Of a stretch of 64,000 bases of DNA, positions 30,001-38,670 are shown in pieces (position 1 is the first letter of the stretch; the number at the start of each line of letters is the position of its first letter). The stretch lies in NCBI GenBank assembly GCA_016715075.1, contig JADKBK010000015.1:1-64000 (forward strand), given 5' to 3'. Source of the DNA: Bacteroidales bacterium (GTDB lineage: Bacteria; Bacteroidota; Bacteroidia; Bacteroidales; VadinHA17). Both the position numbers and the translations under genes were made by a program. Under the pieces are notes generated by a model. It searched no databases and had not been told where the DNA came from. It saw only the letters and a program-made list of their open reading frames with translations.

Positions 30001-30026
30001 TTATTTGTATTAATTCATACAAATAA
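30001..30026. promoter_or_regulatory. Operator-like palindrome upstream of the yceI-like gene
   Basis: TTATTTGTAT and ATACAAATAA form a perfect 10-bp inverted repeat with a 6-bp centre, ending 33 bp before the yceI start codon. Its position and symmetry fit a binding site for a homodimeric regulator overlapping the promoter. This is inference from position and symmetry. Confidence 0.55.
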
Positions 30027-30104
30027 CGCATCTGCCTGCTATTTTGTTCAGGATCTGAGTATGGACTGATAAAATCCGATCAGATTTTCAAGCTAAAACC
30101 GGAA

Positions 30105-30884
30105 TCAGAGTTTGTGGATATTGAGACCCCCGCTGACCTCAAAGACTAAACCTGTTGAGAAGCTCCAGTCGCCTCTTGAAATGGAAGCCACAGCTTTTCC
30201 AATATCTTCAGGCAACCCCCATCTCTTTTGCGGAACAAGCCCTTCACCGATAAGCTTGTCGTATTTGTCTTTTATTCTCGCAGTCATGTCGGTCTGGATA
30301 ATTCCCGGCCGGACTTCATAAACAAGGATTCCCTCACCCGAAAGACGGTCTGCAAATACCTTTGAGGCCATGCTCAGCCCCGCTTTTGAGATACAGTATT
30401 CAGCCCTGTTCGTTGAGGAAAGATCAGCTGAAACAGAAGTTATGAAAACTATCACAGGTCTGAAATTATCGATCTGATTCTTAAGCCATGTCATCTCCCT
30501 GGCGATCTTCTGTGCAAAAAAGACAGGGCCTTTCAGATTAATATTCAACACCCTTTCATAGCTCTCTTCTGTCATGTCCAGAATATCATTCCGCTGTAAT
30601 GGCGCAACTCCGGCATTGTTTACCAGGATATCTATCCTGCCATATCTTTCCAGGATATTCGCCACAACCTCCTTATGGCAACCGGTACATGAAATATCAA
30701 ATCCCACTGGGAAGAACTGGGCTCCCAGTTTTTCCACTTCATTCCCCAGAAATGCCATGCCTTCACTGTCTACAGATCTGGCTATCGCAGCAATATCATA
30801 ACCTTCAGCTGCCAAAGCAATAGCAACCGCCCGGCCTATTCCTCTGCTGGCACCTGTAATTACAGCAACAGGTTTTTGATTCAT
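30105..30884 (-). CDS. Short-chain dehydrogenase/reductase (3-ketoacyl-ACP reductase-like)
   Basis: The start at 30884 (MNQKPVAVITGASRGIG) places the NAD(P)-binding TGxxxGxG motif at residues 10-17, the normal position; a longer reading from 30977 would add 31 residues unlike the family. Other hallmarks are NNAGV (89-93), Ser150/152, catalytic YCISK (Tyr163, Lys167) and RPGIIQTDM. The 259 residues match classical SDRs annotated as 3-ketoacyl-ACP reductases or sugar/alcohol dehydrogenases. The exact substrate is unknown, and the isolated position near sugar genes does not settle it. Cytosolic; intact. Confidence 0.85.
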   Translation of the reverse strand: MNQKPVAVITGASRGIGRAVAIALAAEGYDIAAIARSVDSEGMAFLGNEVEKLGAQFFPVGFDISCTGCHKEVVANILERYGRIDILVNNAGVAPLQRNDILDMTEESYERVLNINLKGPVFFAQKIAREMTWLKNQIDNFRPVIVFITSVSADLSSTNRAEYCISKAGLSMASKVFADRLSGEGILVYEVRPGIIQTDMTARIKDKYDKLIGEGLVPQKRWGLPEDIGKAVASISRGDWSFSTGLVFEVSGGLNIHKL

Positions 30885-31032
30885 GAATGAAGATAATATT
30901 CGGGTTTTTTCAAAAATTTTGCCTCTAAAGGTAACAATTTGCCTGATTTTGTCAACAATCAACAAAAATATCTTCATTTTAATATTATCAGTCTTGATAA
31001 CTCTCTTATTATAATAGCGATAACCTGTTAAA

Positions 31033-31746
31033 CTAAATTTTTTCCTTCATTTCATTGCCTTCCTGATCTGGTACAGTGTCATTTTCATCAACTTTCTCAT
31101 CAATTTCCTCATCGGTATCACTTATCCAGTTATACTCAGGCGCCTGCGGACCTTCTTTCCGGTACCATAATGCCAGCAGTATACCTGAAAAAAACCCCAG
31201 CATGTGCGACTCCCATGAAACATTCTTATAAACGCCGGGGAAGAGACCCCATACCATTGATCCATAAAGGAATACGATTAAGAGCGACAAGGCTATCAAT
31301 CTGAAATGCTTCCTTAAAATACCACTGAAAAAGAGAAATGATGCAAGGCCGTAAACCAGCCCGCTGGCCCCTATATGCCAGGCTTCCCTGCCTGCCACCC
31401 ATACCAGCAGACCTGTCAGAAAATATGTCCAGGCGAATACTTTCAATGCCACCTCTGAGTAGAAATAGAAAAGAGCTGTCGCAAGAAAGAATAATGGCAG
31501 TGAATTATTGAACAGATGGTTGAAATCACCATGAATGAAAGGAGAAAATAAAATACCCCAAAGACCTTCCGCCTCAAGGGGATAGATTCCATAACCTGAG
31601 AGATCGGTATCCAGCATCAACTCCGCGATCTTCACCAGCCACATCAGGGAAACAAATATCCCAGGTATGAGCATTGAGAGAAGCATCTTCTTCCTGTAAA
31701 ATGAATCCTCACTTATTATATCTCTGTCGGTATCTGACATCTCCAA
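31033..31746 (-). CDS. Rhomboid family intramembrane serine protease
   Basis: The 237 residues have about six membrane helices and the rhomboid signatures: HGDFNHLFNN (72-81, the HxxxN oxyanion region), catalytic Ser in HIGASGLVYG (Ser128) and partner His in SWESHMLGFFSG (His181). The acidic C-terminal tail (about 205-237) is cytosolic. Rhomboids cleave single-pass membrane proteins within the bilayer; the substrate here is unknown. The start ATG overlaps a possible alternative ATG two codons downstream (31740). It follows the Gfo/Idh oxidoreductase gene after a 164-bp spacer made largely of a pyrimidine tract. Confidence 0.9.
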   Translation of the reverse strand: MEMSDTDRDIISEDSFYRKKMLLSMLIPGIFVSLMWLVKIAELMLDTDLSGYGIYPLEAEGLWGILFSPFIHGDFNHLFNNSLPLFFLATALFYFYSEVALKVFAWTYFLTGLLVWVAGREAWHIGASGLVYGLASFLFFSGILRKHFRLIALSLLIVFLYGSMVWGLFPGVYKNVSWESHMLGFFSGILLALWYRKEGPQAPEYNWISDTDEEIDEKVDENDTVPDQEGNEMKEKI

Positions 31747-31792
31747 CTTGCTGTCTTAGTCACGGATCCTTTTGCCGGCCCTTAAAAAATCA

Positions 31793-31910
31793 CCCTTCGT
31801 CTCCTCTTCTCCCCGTCTCCCCTTTCTCCTCGTCTCCCCGTCTCTTCGTCTCCCCGTCTCTCGTCTTCGTCTCCCTCGTCCCCGTCTCGTCCCCCCCGTC
31901 TCTTCGTCCC
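31793..31910. repeat. CGTCTCCC-type degenerate pyrimidine microsatellite
   Basis: About 118 bases contain no A on the plus strand, and every G occurs as CGT. The tract is a degenerate tandem array of CGTCTCCC/CGTCTCTT-like units. It reaches the stop codon of the Gfo/Idh gene on one side and lies 46 bp before the rhomboid gene start on the other. Confidence 0.85.
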
Positions 31911-32894
31911 CTAATCCCTTCCCTGAAATCTTATCCCCGCAGCTTCTCTTATCCTGTCGAGGGTTGCCATAAGATTCAGTGTGAATGAATGAGGAACGAT
32001 ATCGCTTTGAAGTTTACCCTCATCAAGGCACTTCATGACTTCAATTGCTTCAAAATGGTATCCCATGCCTTCAGGAAGAAGTGAGTAGTCTGCATTCTCT
32101 TTTCCGTTTATTGCTACTGTAAGTCGCTGCGACATATCCCGTCCACGTGAAAAGAGCAGATTGCCATTTTCGCACAACAGATCACTGCCAATTCCTGCAA
32201 CTGTCCTGAATGAACTGTAGAGGGTTGCCATTCGTCTGTCGTTATAGCCGAATATTATGCTTATTGAGTCTTCCGATCCTGTCTCAGAAAAAGTTGCCTT
32301 TGCTGTTATCTCATCAGGAACACCTAAAAACCATAATGCGTCTATAACCGGGTATATCCCTATATCAAGGAGTGATCCTCCTCCAAGCTCCAGGTTGAAT
32401 TTTCGATCAGCCGGGTGAAATGGTGCCTGGAAACCAAACCGTGCATTCATATGAATAATCTTCCCGGCTTCCCCGCTGTCGAGTATTTCACGGGTTTTCT
32501 GGTATAATGGCTGAAATGGTGGCCAGAGTGCTTCCATGAGAAAAACCTTCTGCCGGGTAGCTTCATCGATCATCTCAGCTGCTTCGCGGTTGTTAAGTGA
32601 AAATGCTTTTTCAACCAGCACGGCCTTCCTGTTTTTCAGACAGAGCAGAGTGTGTTCATAATGCCGGGAATGAGGTGATGCCACATATATTATTTCAACT
32701 TCACTGTCAGTCGCCAACTCTTCATAACTGCCATAAGCTTTCTTAAATCCGAACTCGGCTGCAAACTGGCTTGCCCGATTAATATCGCGCGACCCGACAG
32801 CAAAAAGTTCGACATTCTCAAGCAATTTAAGTGCTCGTGTGAACTTGGCTGACATTTTACCAGGGGCCAGAATACCCCATTTGTATTTTTTCAT
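31911..32894 (-). CDS. Gfo/Idh/MocA family oxidoreductase
   Basis: The 327-residue cytosolic protein has the family's N-terminal Rossmann fold (YKWGILAPGKMSAKFTRAL), the IIYVASPHSRHYEHTLLCL segment, and the EKxx catalytic lysine motif (LVEKAFSLN, Lys near 95). A C-terminal alpha/beta sheet domain follows (ELGGGSLLDIGIYPVIDALW). This matches trans-1,2-dihydrobenzene-1,2-diol or sugar dehydrogenase-like members that use NAD(P). The substrate is not determinable. Intact, starting at an ATG with an AT-rich leader; the nearby sugar transporter and reductase make a role in carbohydrate oxidation plausible. Confidence 0.88.
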   Translation of the reverse strand: MKKYKWGILAPGKMSAKFTRALKLLENVELFAVGSRDINRASQFAAEFGFKKAYGSYEELATDSEVEIIYVASPHSRHYEHTLLCLKNRKAVLVEKAFSLNNREAAEMIDEATRQKVFLMEALWPPFQPLYQKTREILDSGEAGKIIHMNARFGFQAPFHPADRKFNLELGGGSLLDIGIYPVIDALWFLGVPDEITAKATFSETGSEDSISIIFGYNDRRMATLYSSFRTVAGIGSDLLCENGNLLFSRGRDMSQRLTVAINGKENADYSLLPEGMGYHFEAIEVMKCLDEGKLQSDIVPHSFTLNLMATLDRIREAAGIRFQGRD

Positions 32895-33049
32895 TGCAAA
32901 AAAGATTTTGATAAATATAGAAATTTGTTCCCGTTATGCTGCATGAACCCTCTTTCTATTTCAGCTTTTATTCATCCCTGAAAATCTGCATTCATCACCC
33001 CGGATTGTGATCCTGTCAGCTTTCTTTTTTTTATTGGATATCTCCCGGA

Positions 33050-33057
33050 TAGATTTG
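33050..33057 (+). promoter_or_regulatory. -7 promoter element for the TonB receptor
   Basis: TAGATTTG matches TAnnTTTG, 23 bp before the ATG at 33081, so the leader would be about 17 nt. The -33 region is T-rich but lacks a clean TTTG at 19-21 bp. Confidence 0.45.
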
Positions 33058-33080
33058 CCTTGAATTTTAAATAAACAGCT

Positions 33081-35452
33081 ATGAAAACCTATTTATTGAT
33101 CCTCTCAGCATTGATACTGAATATTTCCATTGCAAAAGCCACAGGGGAACTGACTCAAACTATTCGCGGAACTGTTGTGGACGCCATTTCGGGATACCCT
33201 ATTATTGGTGCGTATGTTATTCTTCTGAATGCCGAACCTAAGGTAGGTGTTACTACAGATGTCAATGGGATATTTGAACTAAGGAAAGTACCGCTGGGAA
33301 GACAGTCGCTGCAGATCAACTGCATTGGTTATGAACCGGAGATCTATAATAATCTTATGCTTGTAAGCGGGAAAGAGGTTATACTGGAAGTAAAGCTCTC
33401 AGAAAAAGTTAATAACCTGGGTGAAGTAGTTATAAAGCTTCGTCAAAAAAGCAGAATCCCAGAATGAACTCGCAATCGTTGCACACGAACCTTTTCCGTT
33501 GAAGAGACGGAGCGTTTTGCAGGAAGTCTTGGTGATCCCGCCCGGATGGTTGCCAATTATGCAGGGGTCATGACTCAGAACGACTCACGGAATGACATTA
33601 TAATCCGCGGAAATTCTCCGTCAGGTGTTCTATGGCGGCTTGAAGGGATCGAGATCCCAAATCCCAACCATTTCGGTGCACAGGGAACAACAGGCGGCCC
33701 GGTGAGTATGGTTAATAATAATCTTCTTACAAACTCTGATTTTCTTACAGGCGCATTTCCTGCAGAATATGGCAATGCAATTGCAGGCGCATTTGACATC
33801 AACCTCCGTTCCGGAAACTCCAGTGAACATGAATTTATTGGCCAGGTCGGATTCAATGGCTTTGAACTTGGCGCCGAGGGACCGCTTATGAAACTCGCAA
33901 ACGGACAGAAAGCTTCATACCTTGCCAGCTACAGGTATTCAACACTTGAATTACTCGATAAGGCTGGCTTTAATATCGGTACAGGTGCTGCCATACCTAA
34001 ATATAAAGACCTTACATTTCTTGTAGATGTCCCGGGCACTAAAATTGGCAGACTAAAACTTTTTGGCCTCTGGGGTACCAGCTTCATAGCTCTTGGAAGA
34101 GACCTGACAGATACAACTGAAAATCAATATAACTCAAGGGGTGTGGCAACTGACTTCGAAGCCGGACTGGCAGTTATCGGATTATCGCATACATACTATT
34201 TCAATGACAAAACCCGTATCAAGTCAACATTATCATGGCAGAATGCAAGTTCCAGGGCCTCACTCGACTCAATAAGGAACGGGACATTCAGTCCGTACGT
34301 CAGGAGCAACCAGGCAGAAAATAAACTATCCTTCTCCACCCAGATCAGAAGAAAAATAAGCGCTGAAGATAATGTGAGTATTGGGCTGATTATTGATAAT
34401 TACGGTATAGCATATCTCGACAGTATTAAAGACAGGGAGTATAACCGCTTCCTAACTACAACGGATATTAACGGAAATATGATGCTTTACCAGGCTTATG
34501 CACAGTGGCAGCATAAATCAGGGGGGAGACTGACTACCTATTCAGGTATGCACTTCCAGTACTTCGGCCTAAATAAAGAACTGGTGGCAGAACCCCGCCT
34601 GGGAGCCAGCCTTACTGTCTCAGAGAAAGGAACAATAAACGCAGGTATAGGACTTCACAGCCAGATCCAGCCAAGGGTTTATTATTTCTACCAGGAATAT
34701 AATCCATTGACAGACAGCTATCCGTTAACTAATGAGGATATTAAATTCACCCGCAGCGCTCACTTTGTCCTTGGCTACCAGTATATGGTTAACAATGACT
34801 TCCGGATTAAAATTGAGAGTTATTATCAGCATCTTTATAAAGTTCCTGTAAAAGCTTCATTTCCGGAATTCTCGATGCTGAATACGGGAGACCAGTTCGG
34901 GAATTCTTCCCAGGACAGCCTGGTAAATACCGGAAAAGGAAAGAACTATGGAGTGGAAATAACCATTGAAAAGTTTCTCAGCAGGAACTGGTATATGCTT
35001 TTTACCTCCTCAGTTTTCAATTCTAAATATTCGGGGTATGACAATATTGTAAGAAACACTGCCTTCAATGGCAATTATGTATTCAATCTTCTTGGAGGCT
35101 ATGAGCGCAAATTAGGTAAACATTCCATATTTACAACCGACTTAAAGACAGTCTGGGCCGGAGGAAAAGATTTGTCCCGATAGACCCTGAAGCATCAGCT
35201 GCAAGGGGAGAAGAGGTCCGCGACTGGAGCAGGGCCTATAAAGACCAGTATGATGATTATTTCAGGGTCGACCTGCGCTTTGGGATCAGGTTCAATAATA
35301 AAAGGTTCAGCCAGGAATGGAATATAGATCTTCAGAATATCACAGGCTACCGCAGCATTTTTATGGAAGGATATGATGCAAAAAAGGGAGAAACATACAA
35401 GGTATATCAGCAGGGATTTGTGCCTATGTTCCTGTACCGTATCCAGTTCTGA
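33081..35452 (+). CDS. TonB-dependent receptor (three frameshifts)
   Basis: The signal peptide (MKTYLLILSALILNISIAKA) and CarboxypepD_reg domain (IRGTVVDAISGYPIIGAYVI) lie in the first open stretch, which ends at TGA 33465-33467. The plug (about 125-250, NDIIIRGNSPSGVLWRLEGI) and barrel follow from 33480. Between them the middle frame reads KKAESQNELAIV. One extra A in the A6 run 33445-33450 and one base lost at about 33480 cancel out. A third indel, in A4 at 35165-35168, hides the tail. Restored, it reads GGKRFVPIDPEASAARGEEV and ends at 35452 with FLYRIQF, a barrel-type terminal Phe. The restored length is 790 residues. Ligand unknown. Confidence 0.82.
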
Positions 35453-35476
35453 AATTTTAGTTAGATTTGCATTGAT

Positions 35477-36493
35477 ATGTATAAAATTCCAAATTATTTC
35501 AATAAAAGTCTTCTGATCCTGATACCGCTGGTGGGATTAGTCATAGTGGGAATATTTATCATCAGCTATGGAGTAACTGACGCTGATAAGTCCCTGAAGT
35601 TCCTTGTTCATGGGATAGTCATCACATCGGGTCTGTGGCTCGGATGTATGGCGATCGTGACCTTTCTGTGGAGGAAGTTTCCATGGGAGCAGGCCCCTTT
35701 CAGGCATCTGATTATTGAGATAATATTCATCCTGGCTTATACAGTAGCTTTCAGCTCATTTCTCTATTACCTGGAAAGAAAATTCTGGAATATTCACGAG
35801 GTAGAATATATTGGAATGGAAGTCTTTACAACTATCCTGATTACACTCCTTATAACTTCCATTCACGAATCTGTCTTCTTTTACCAGCAGTGGAAGTATA
35901 ACTTCTCAAAATCTGTAAGGCTTGAAAAAGATAATATTGAGGCCAGGTACGAAGCCCTGATGGCACAGATAAATCCACATTTCCTCTTCAACAGTCTGAA
36001 CAGCCTTACCTCAATGGTGGAAGATAATAAACCGGTAGTGGATTATATTCAGAATCTCTCGGGTCTTCTCCGGTATATGATGAAGAGCGGCGAGAATGAA
36101 CTGGTTCCGCTCCGCGATGAACTTGAAATTACAAACAGCTATATCAGCCTGCAGATGACCAGGTTCAGGGGTTCACTTGAAATAATTGTCAATGTTCCTG
36201 ATACTCTTCTAAACTCTGTTGTTCCCCCGCTGGTTTTACAGTCACTTGTTGAAAACTGTATTAAACATAATGTCATCTCCAGGGAAAAACCCCTCAGGGT
36301 GGTAATAAGTGCTGATAAGGATTCGATTTCTGTTACAAACAACCTTCAGAAAAAACAGGGAGTAGCTTCTACAGGTCAGGGATTAAACAATATCAGGGGA
36401 AGGTATGGTTTCTTTACATCTACCAAGGTAGAAATAACAGAAGAGGATGGATTTTTTAAAGTAACCCTCCCATTGCTTAGGGCAGAATTATGA
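35477..36493 (+). CDS. LytS/YehU-type sensor histidine kinase
   Basis: The 338-residue protein has four predicted membrane helices in the first 140 residues, a coiled linker, then a His_kinase domain (PF06580 type) with phospho-acceptor His in QINPHFLFNSLNSL (near residue 170). A HATPase segment follows with LVENCIKHNV and a glycine loop (GQGLNNIRGRYG). This is the usual partner of LytTR regulators. A TAGATTTG -7-like sequence ends only 7 bp before the ATG, so a nearly leaderless transcript is possible. The stop overlaps the next start (36490-36493), so kinase and regulator are translationally coupled. The signal sensed is unknown. Confidence 0.92.
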   Translation: MYKIPNYFNKSLLILIPLVGLVIVGIFIISYGVTDADKSLKFLVHGIVITSGLWLGCMAIVTFLWRKFPWEQAPFRHLIIEIIFILAYTVAFSSFLYYLERKFWNIHEVEYIGMEVFTTILITLLITSIHESVFFYQQWKYNFSKSVRLEKDNIEARYEALMAQINPHFLFNSLNSLTSMVEDNKPVVDYIQNLSGLLRYMMKSGENELVPLRDELEITNSYISLQMTRFRGSLEIIVNVPDTLLNSVVPPLVLQSLVENCIKHNVISREKPLRVVISADKDSISVTNNLQKKQGVASTGQGLNNIRGRYGFFTSTKVEITEEDGFFKVTLPLLRAEL

Positions 36494-37248
36494 TCAGAAC
36501 TCTTATCATCGAAGATGAGCAGCCGGCAGCTTTCAGGCTTGAAAAGCTTCTGCGGAAACTCCAGTCTGATATTGAGGTACTGGCAATCATTGATACTGTG
36601 GAGTCAGCTGTCAGATGGTTTGAAAGCAATCCGCCTCCTGATCTTATAATGCTCGATATTCAGTTGGGCGATGGGATCAGTTTTGACATTTTCAGTAAAA
36701 TAAAAGTTGAATCATATGTGATCTTTACAACTGCTTACGATGAGTATGCTATAAGGGCATTCGAACTCAACAGCATCGATTACCTTCTTAAACCTGTAAG
36801 TGAAGCCAAATTATCACAGAGTATTGAAAAGTTCAGGAAATTTCAGTCTCTGTCACAGACGGTGAATATCCGGAAGCTTCTGGAAACCATCGAAAACCGC
36901 AATGATAAATTCAAGAAGAGATTTGTTGTAAGCATAGCAAATAAGATTAAGGTTGTAGAAACAGGCGAAATTGCTTACCTCTACTCCAGGGAAAAAAACA
37001 CCTTCCTCTGTACTGTTGAAAATCATCACTATCCTCTTGAGTTTTCACTTGACAACCTTGAGCTGTTGCTGAACCCTGAGCTGTTTTTCAGGGTTAACAG
37101 GCAGTATATTGTTCAGTACCGCGTCATTAACAGGATATCGATCCTGTCAAAAAGCAGGATCAGGATTGATACAGTTCCCCCTGCAGGAGAAGAGATCCTG
37201 GTTAGTACAGCACGTACTACCGAATTTCGTCACTGGCTCGATCGGTAG
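36490..37248 (+). CDS. LytTR family response regulator
   Basis: An N-terminal receiver (about 1-120) has phospho-Asp in LIMLDIQLGDGISF and the switch Lys in DYLLKPVSEAKL. A C-terminal LytTR DNA-binding domain (about 150-250, LYSREKNTFLCT, FFRVNRQYIVQ) follows. Together with the overlapping sensor kinase gene it forms a complete two-component system. Such pairs often regulate adjacent genes. The nearest candidates are the TonB receptor upstream or the PspC-PadR operon downstream, but I see no direct evidence for either. Confidence 0.93.
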   Translation: MIRTLIIEDEQPAAFRLEKLLRKLQSDIEVLAIIDTVESAVRWFESNPPPDLIMLDIQLGDGISFDIFSKIKVESYVIFTTAYDEYAIRAFELNSIDYLLKPVSEAKLSQSIEKFRKFQSLSQTVNIRKLLETIENRNDKFKKRFVVSIANKIKVVETGEIAYLYSREKNTFLCTVENHHYPLEFSLDNLELLLNPELFFRVNRQYIVQYRVINRISILSKSRIRIDTVPPAGEEILVSTARTTEFRHWLDR

Positions 37249-37584
37249 GATTCTGTTGCCGAAGAGAGCAGCCTCAGATTTGTCATTCTCCGCCATCATA
37301 TCCTTTCTGGATTTTTAATTCTTAACCCCTCCCGGGGGGCAAAGCCGTCACCTAATTGTGAAGTTGTAAATACAGAGGGAAAGTAGGACGGGTCGCGACC
37401 TGTCCCCACAGAATTTCAACATTAATAGCCATTTGCCTATTATGATCCTCCCTGTAAAACTTTTTACAGACTCCTTACGTTGACGGCTATGCCCCGGGTA
37501 GCTGATGTAAAAATATTTTCACTTCTATCCCACTAATTATCTGCCAATTAAAAAATATTTTCAAAAAATAGTGCATTTTTTCAG
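37249..37584. other. Gene-free stretch containing an inverted-repeat element
   Basis: No coding sequence is visible between the LytTR gene and the PspC promoter region. Most of it is the nested inverted repeat annotated at 37331-37498. Confidence 0.5.
37331..37498. repeat. Nested inverted-repeat element, possible MITE-like remnant
   Basis: Terminal segments CCCGGGGGGCAAAGCCGTCA (37331-37350) and TGACGGCTATGCCCCGGG (37481-37498) are imperfectly complementary over 18-20 bp. Inside lies a strong hairpin at about 37386-37405 centred on the perfect palindrome GGTCGCGACC (37391-37400), with GGAC/GTCC outer arms. No transposase-like gene is present. A related end sequence occurs near 56.8 kb. Confidence 0.65.
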
Positions 37585-37603
37585 TACTATGTATTGCATA
37601 GTA
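37585..37603. promoter_or_regulatory. Operator-like palindrome before the PspC-PadR operon
   Basis: TACTATG and CATAGTA are perfectly complementary around a 5-bp centre (TATTG). The centre coincides with the -33-like segment of the promoter at 37594-37625. A dimeric winged-helix regulator such as the PadR protein encoded in the same operon could bind here; this is inferred from position and symmetry. Confidence 0.5.
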
Positions 37604-37625
37604 TAATTATTTATTTATATCTTTG
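37594..37625 (+). promoter_or_regulatory. Promoter of the PspC-PadR-PspC operon
   Basis: A TTG at 37594-37596 and TATCTTTG at 37618-37625, with a 21-bp spacer, match the Bacteroidetes -33/-7 pattern. The ATG lies 49 bp further on. Confidence 0.5.
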
Positions 37626-37673
37626 TATTGTCATGTTACATGTATAGAACAGTAGTAATAAATAAAAAGAACC

Positions 37674-38264
37674 ATGAAAATAACTGTTAGCATAAATCTC
37701 GGAGGGTATTCCTTCAATATTGATGAAGATGCTTACTCCGAACTTAAGATGTACCTGAGGAATCTTGAGCTCCATTTTGCCGGTGAAGAGAGCTCTTCAG
37801 AGATCCTTTCCGACATTGAGACAAGGATGGCGGAACTCTTCCGTGCAAAAATCACCAGCTACAAACAGGTAATTAACATCGAGGATGTTCGTCAGGCAAT
37901 ATCTGTACTGGGTACACCCGAGGATATTTCAGATTCTGAAGGGCCTAAATCGCGTGATACGTTTTCTTCTCCGGGCTATCACCGGATGTATCGCGATACG
38001 GACAACAGGATAATCGGAGGTGTCTGTTCCGGCATGGGCGCCTACTGGAATATTGACCCTGTGATCCTCAGAATTATTTTTATTGCCCTGACTCTTGCCG
38101 GTGGCATAGGAGTAATTGTATATCTTATCCTGTACATCGTCCTCCCTGAGGCAAAAACAACAGCTCAGAAGATTGAGATGAAGGGGGAGCCTGTCAATAT
38201 CCACAATATCAAGGAGGCTGTAAAGAATGAGTTTGATTCTGTCAGGAAGAAAATGAAGTTCTAG
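37674..38264 (+). CDS. PspC domain membrane protein (short)
   Basis: The 196 residues start with a soluble domain (ITVSINLGGYSFNIDEDAYSEL) shared with the longer PspC protein downstream. A PspC domain follows at about 105-165 (MYRDTDNRIIGGVCSGMGAY, then a two-segment hydrophobic helix LRIIFIALTLAGGIGVIVYL), and then a basic tail. PspC-domain proteins respond to envelope stress and bind partner proteins at the inner membrane. In Bacteroidota such genes are often joined to a PadR regulator, as here. First gene of a three-gene operon (49-bp and 30-bp gaps). Confidence 0.9.
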   Translation: MKITVSINLGGYSFNIDEDAYSELKMYLRNLELHFAGEESSSEILSDIETRMAELFRAKITSYKQVINIEDVRQAISVLGTPEDISDSEGPKSRDTFSSPGYHRMYRDTDNRIIGGVCSGMGAYWNIDPVILRIIFIALTLAGGIGVIVYLILYIVLPEAKTTAQKIEMKGEPVNIHNIKEAVKNEFDSVRKKMKF

Positions 38265-38313
38265 ACAGGATGCAAAGAATTCAATTGATTCAAAATCATT
38301 AAAACTTAACATT

Positions 38314-38640
38314 ATGGATTTAGAAAATACAAAAGCACAAATGCGTAAAGGGATCCTTGAGTACTGTATCCTTTCGGTTCTGTCCAGGAATTCCTGTTAT
38401 GCAAGCGACATTATCAAGGAACTTAAGGAAGCCAGGGTAATAATAGTTGAAGGCACGCTGTATCCTCTGCTGACCAGGCAGAAGAATGCCGGGTTACTGA
38501 GTTACAGATGGGAAGAGTCACAGCAGGGTCCCCCGCGGAAATATTATGAACTCACTGAAACAGGGCGGACATATCTGACCGACCTCGACAACTCATGGCA
38601 GGAGCTGGTTGATTCCGTCAATCTTATCAGAACCAGGTAA
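38314..38640 (+). CDS. PadR family transcriptional regulator
   Basis: The 108-residue protein has the PadR winged-helix pattern: AQMRKGILEYCILSVLSRNS in helix 1, the recognition region EGTLYPLLTRQKNAGLLSYR, the wing (EESQQGPPRKYYELTETGRTY) and a short dimerisation helix. It probably senses a signal and represses its own operon; the palindrome at 37585-37603 over the operon promoter is the natural candidate site. Flanked by two PspC genes on the same strand and co-transcribed with them. Confidence 0.93.
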   Translation: MDLENTKAQMRKGILEYCILSVLSRNSCYASDIIKELKEARVIIVEGTLYPLLTRQKNAGLLSYRWEESQQGPPRKYYELTETGRTYLTDLDNSWQELVDSVNLIRTR

Positions 38641-38670
38641 ACTATTACTAACCTATTAAAACTGAAAATA

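Noticed and set aside
30885..30977. 31-residue N-terminal extension of the SDR gene
   Set aside because: The nucleotide-binding motif would be displaced from its usual position and the added residues do not resemble the family. ATG 30884 is the normal start.
14566..35452. Programmed ribosomal frameshifting as the cause of the split genes
   Set aside because: The breaks occur at different, short runs (A3-A6, T7, GG) in unrelated genes, with both insertions and deletions, and no consistent slippery heptamer or stimulatory stem. One mechanism does not fit them all.
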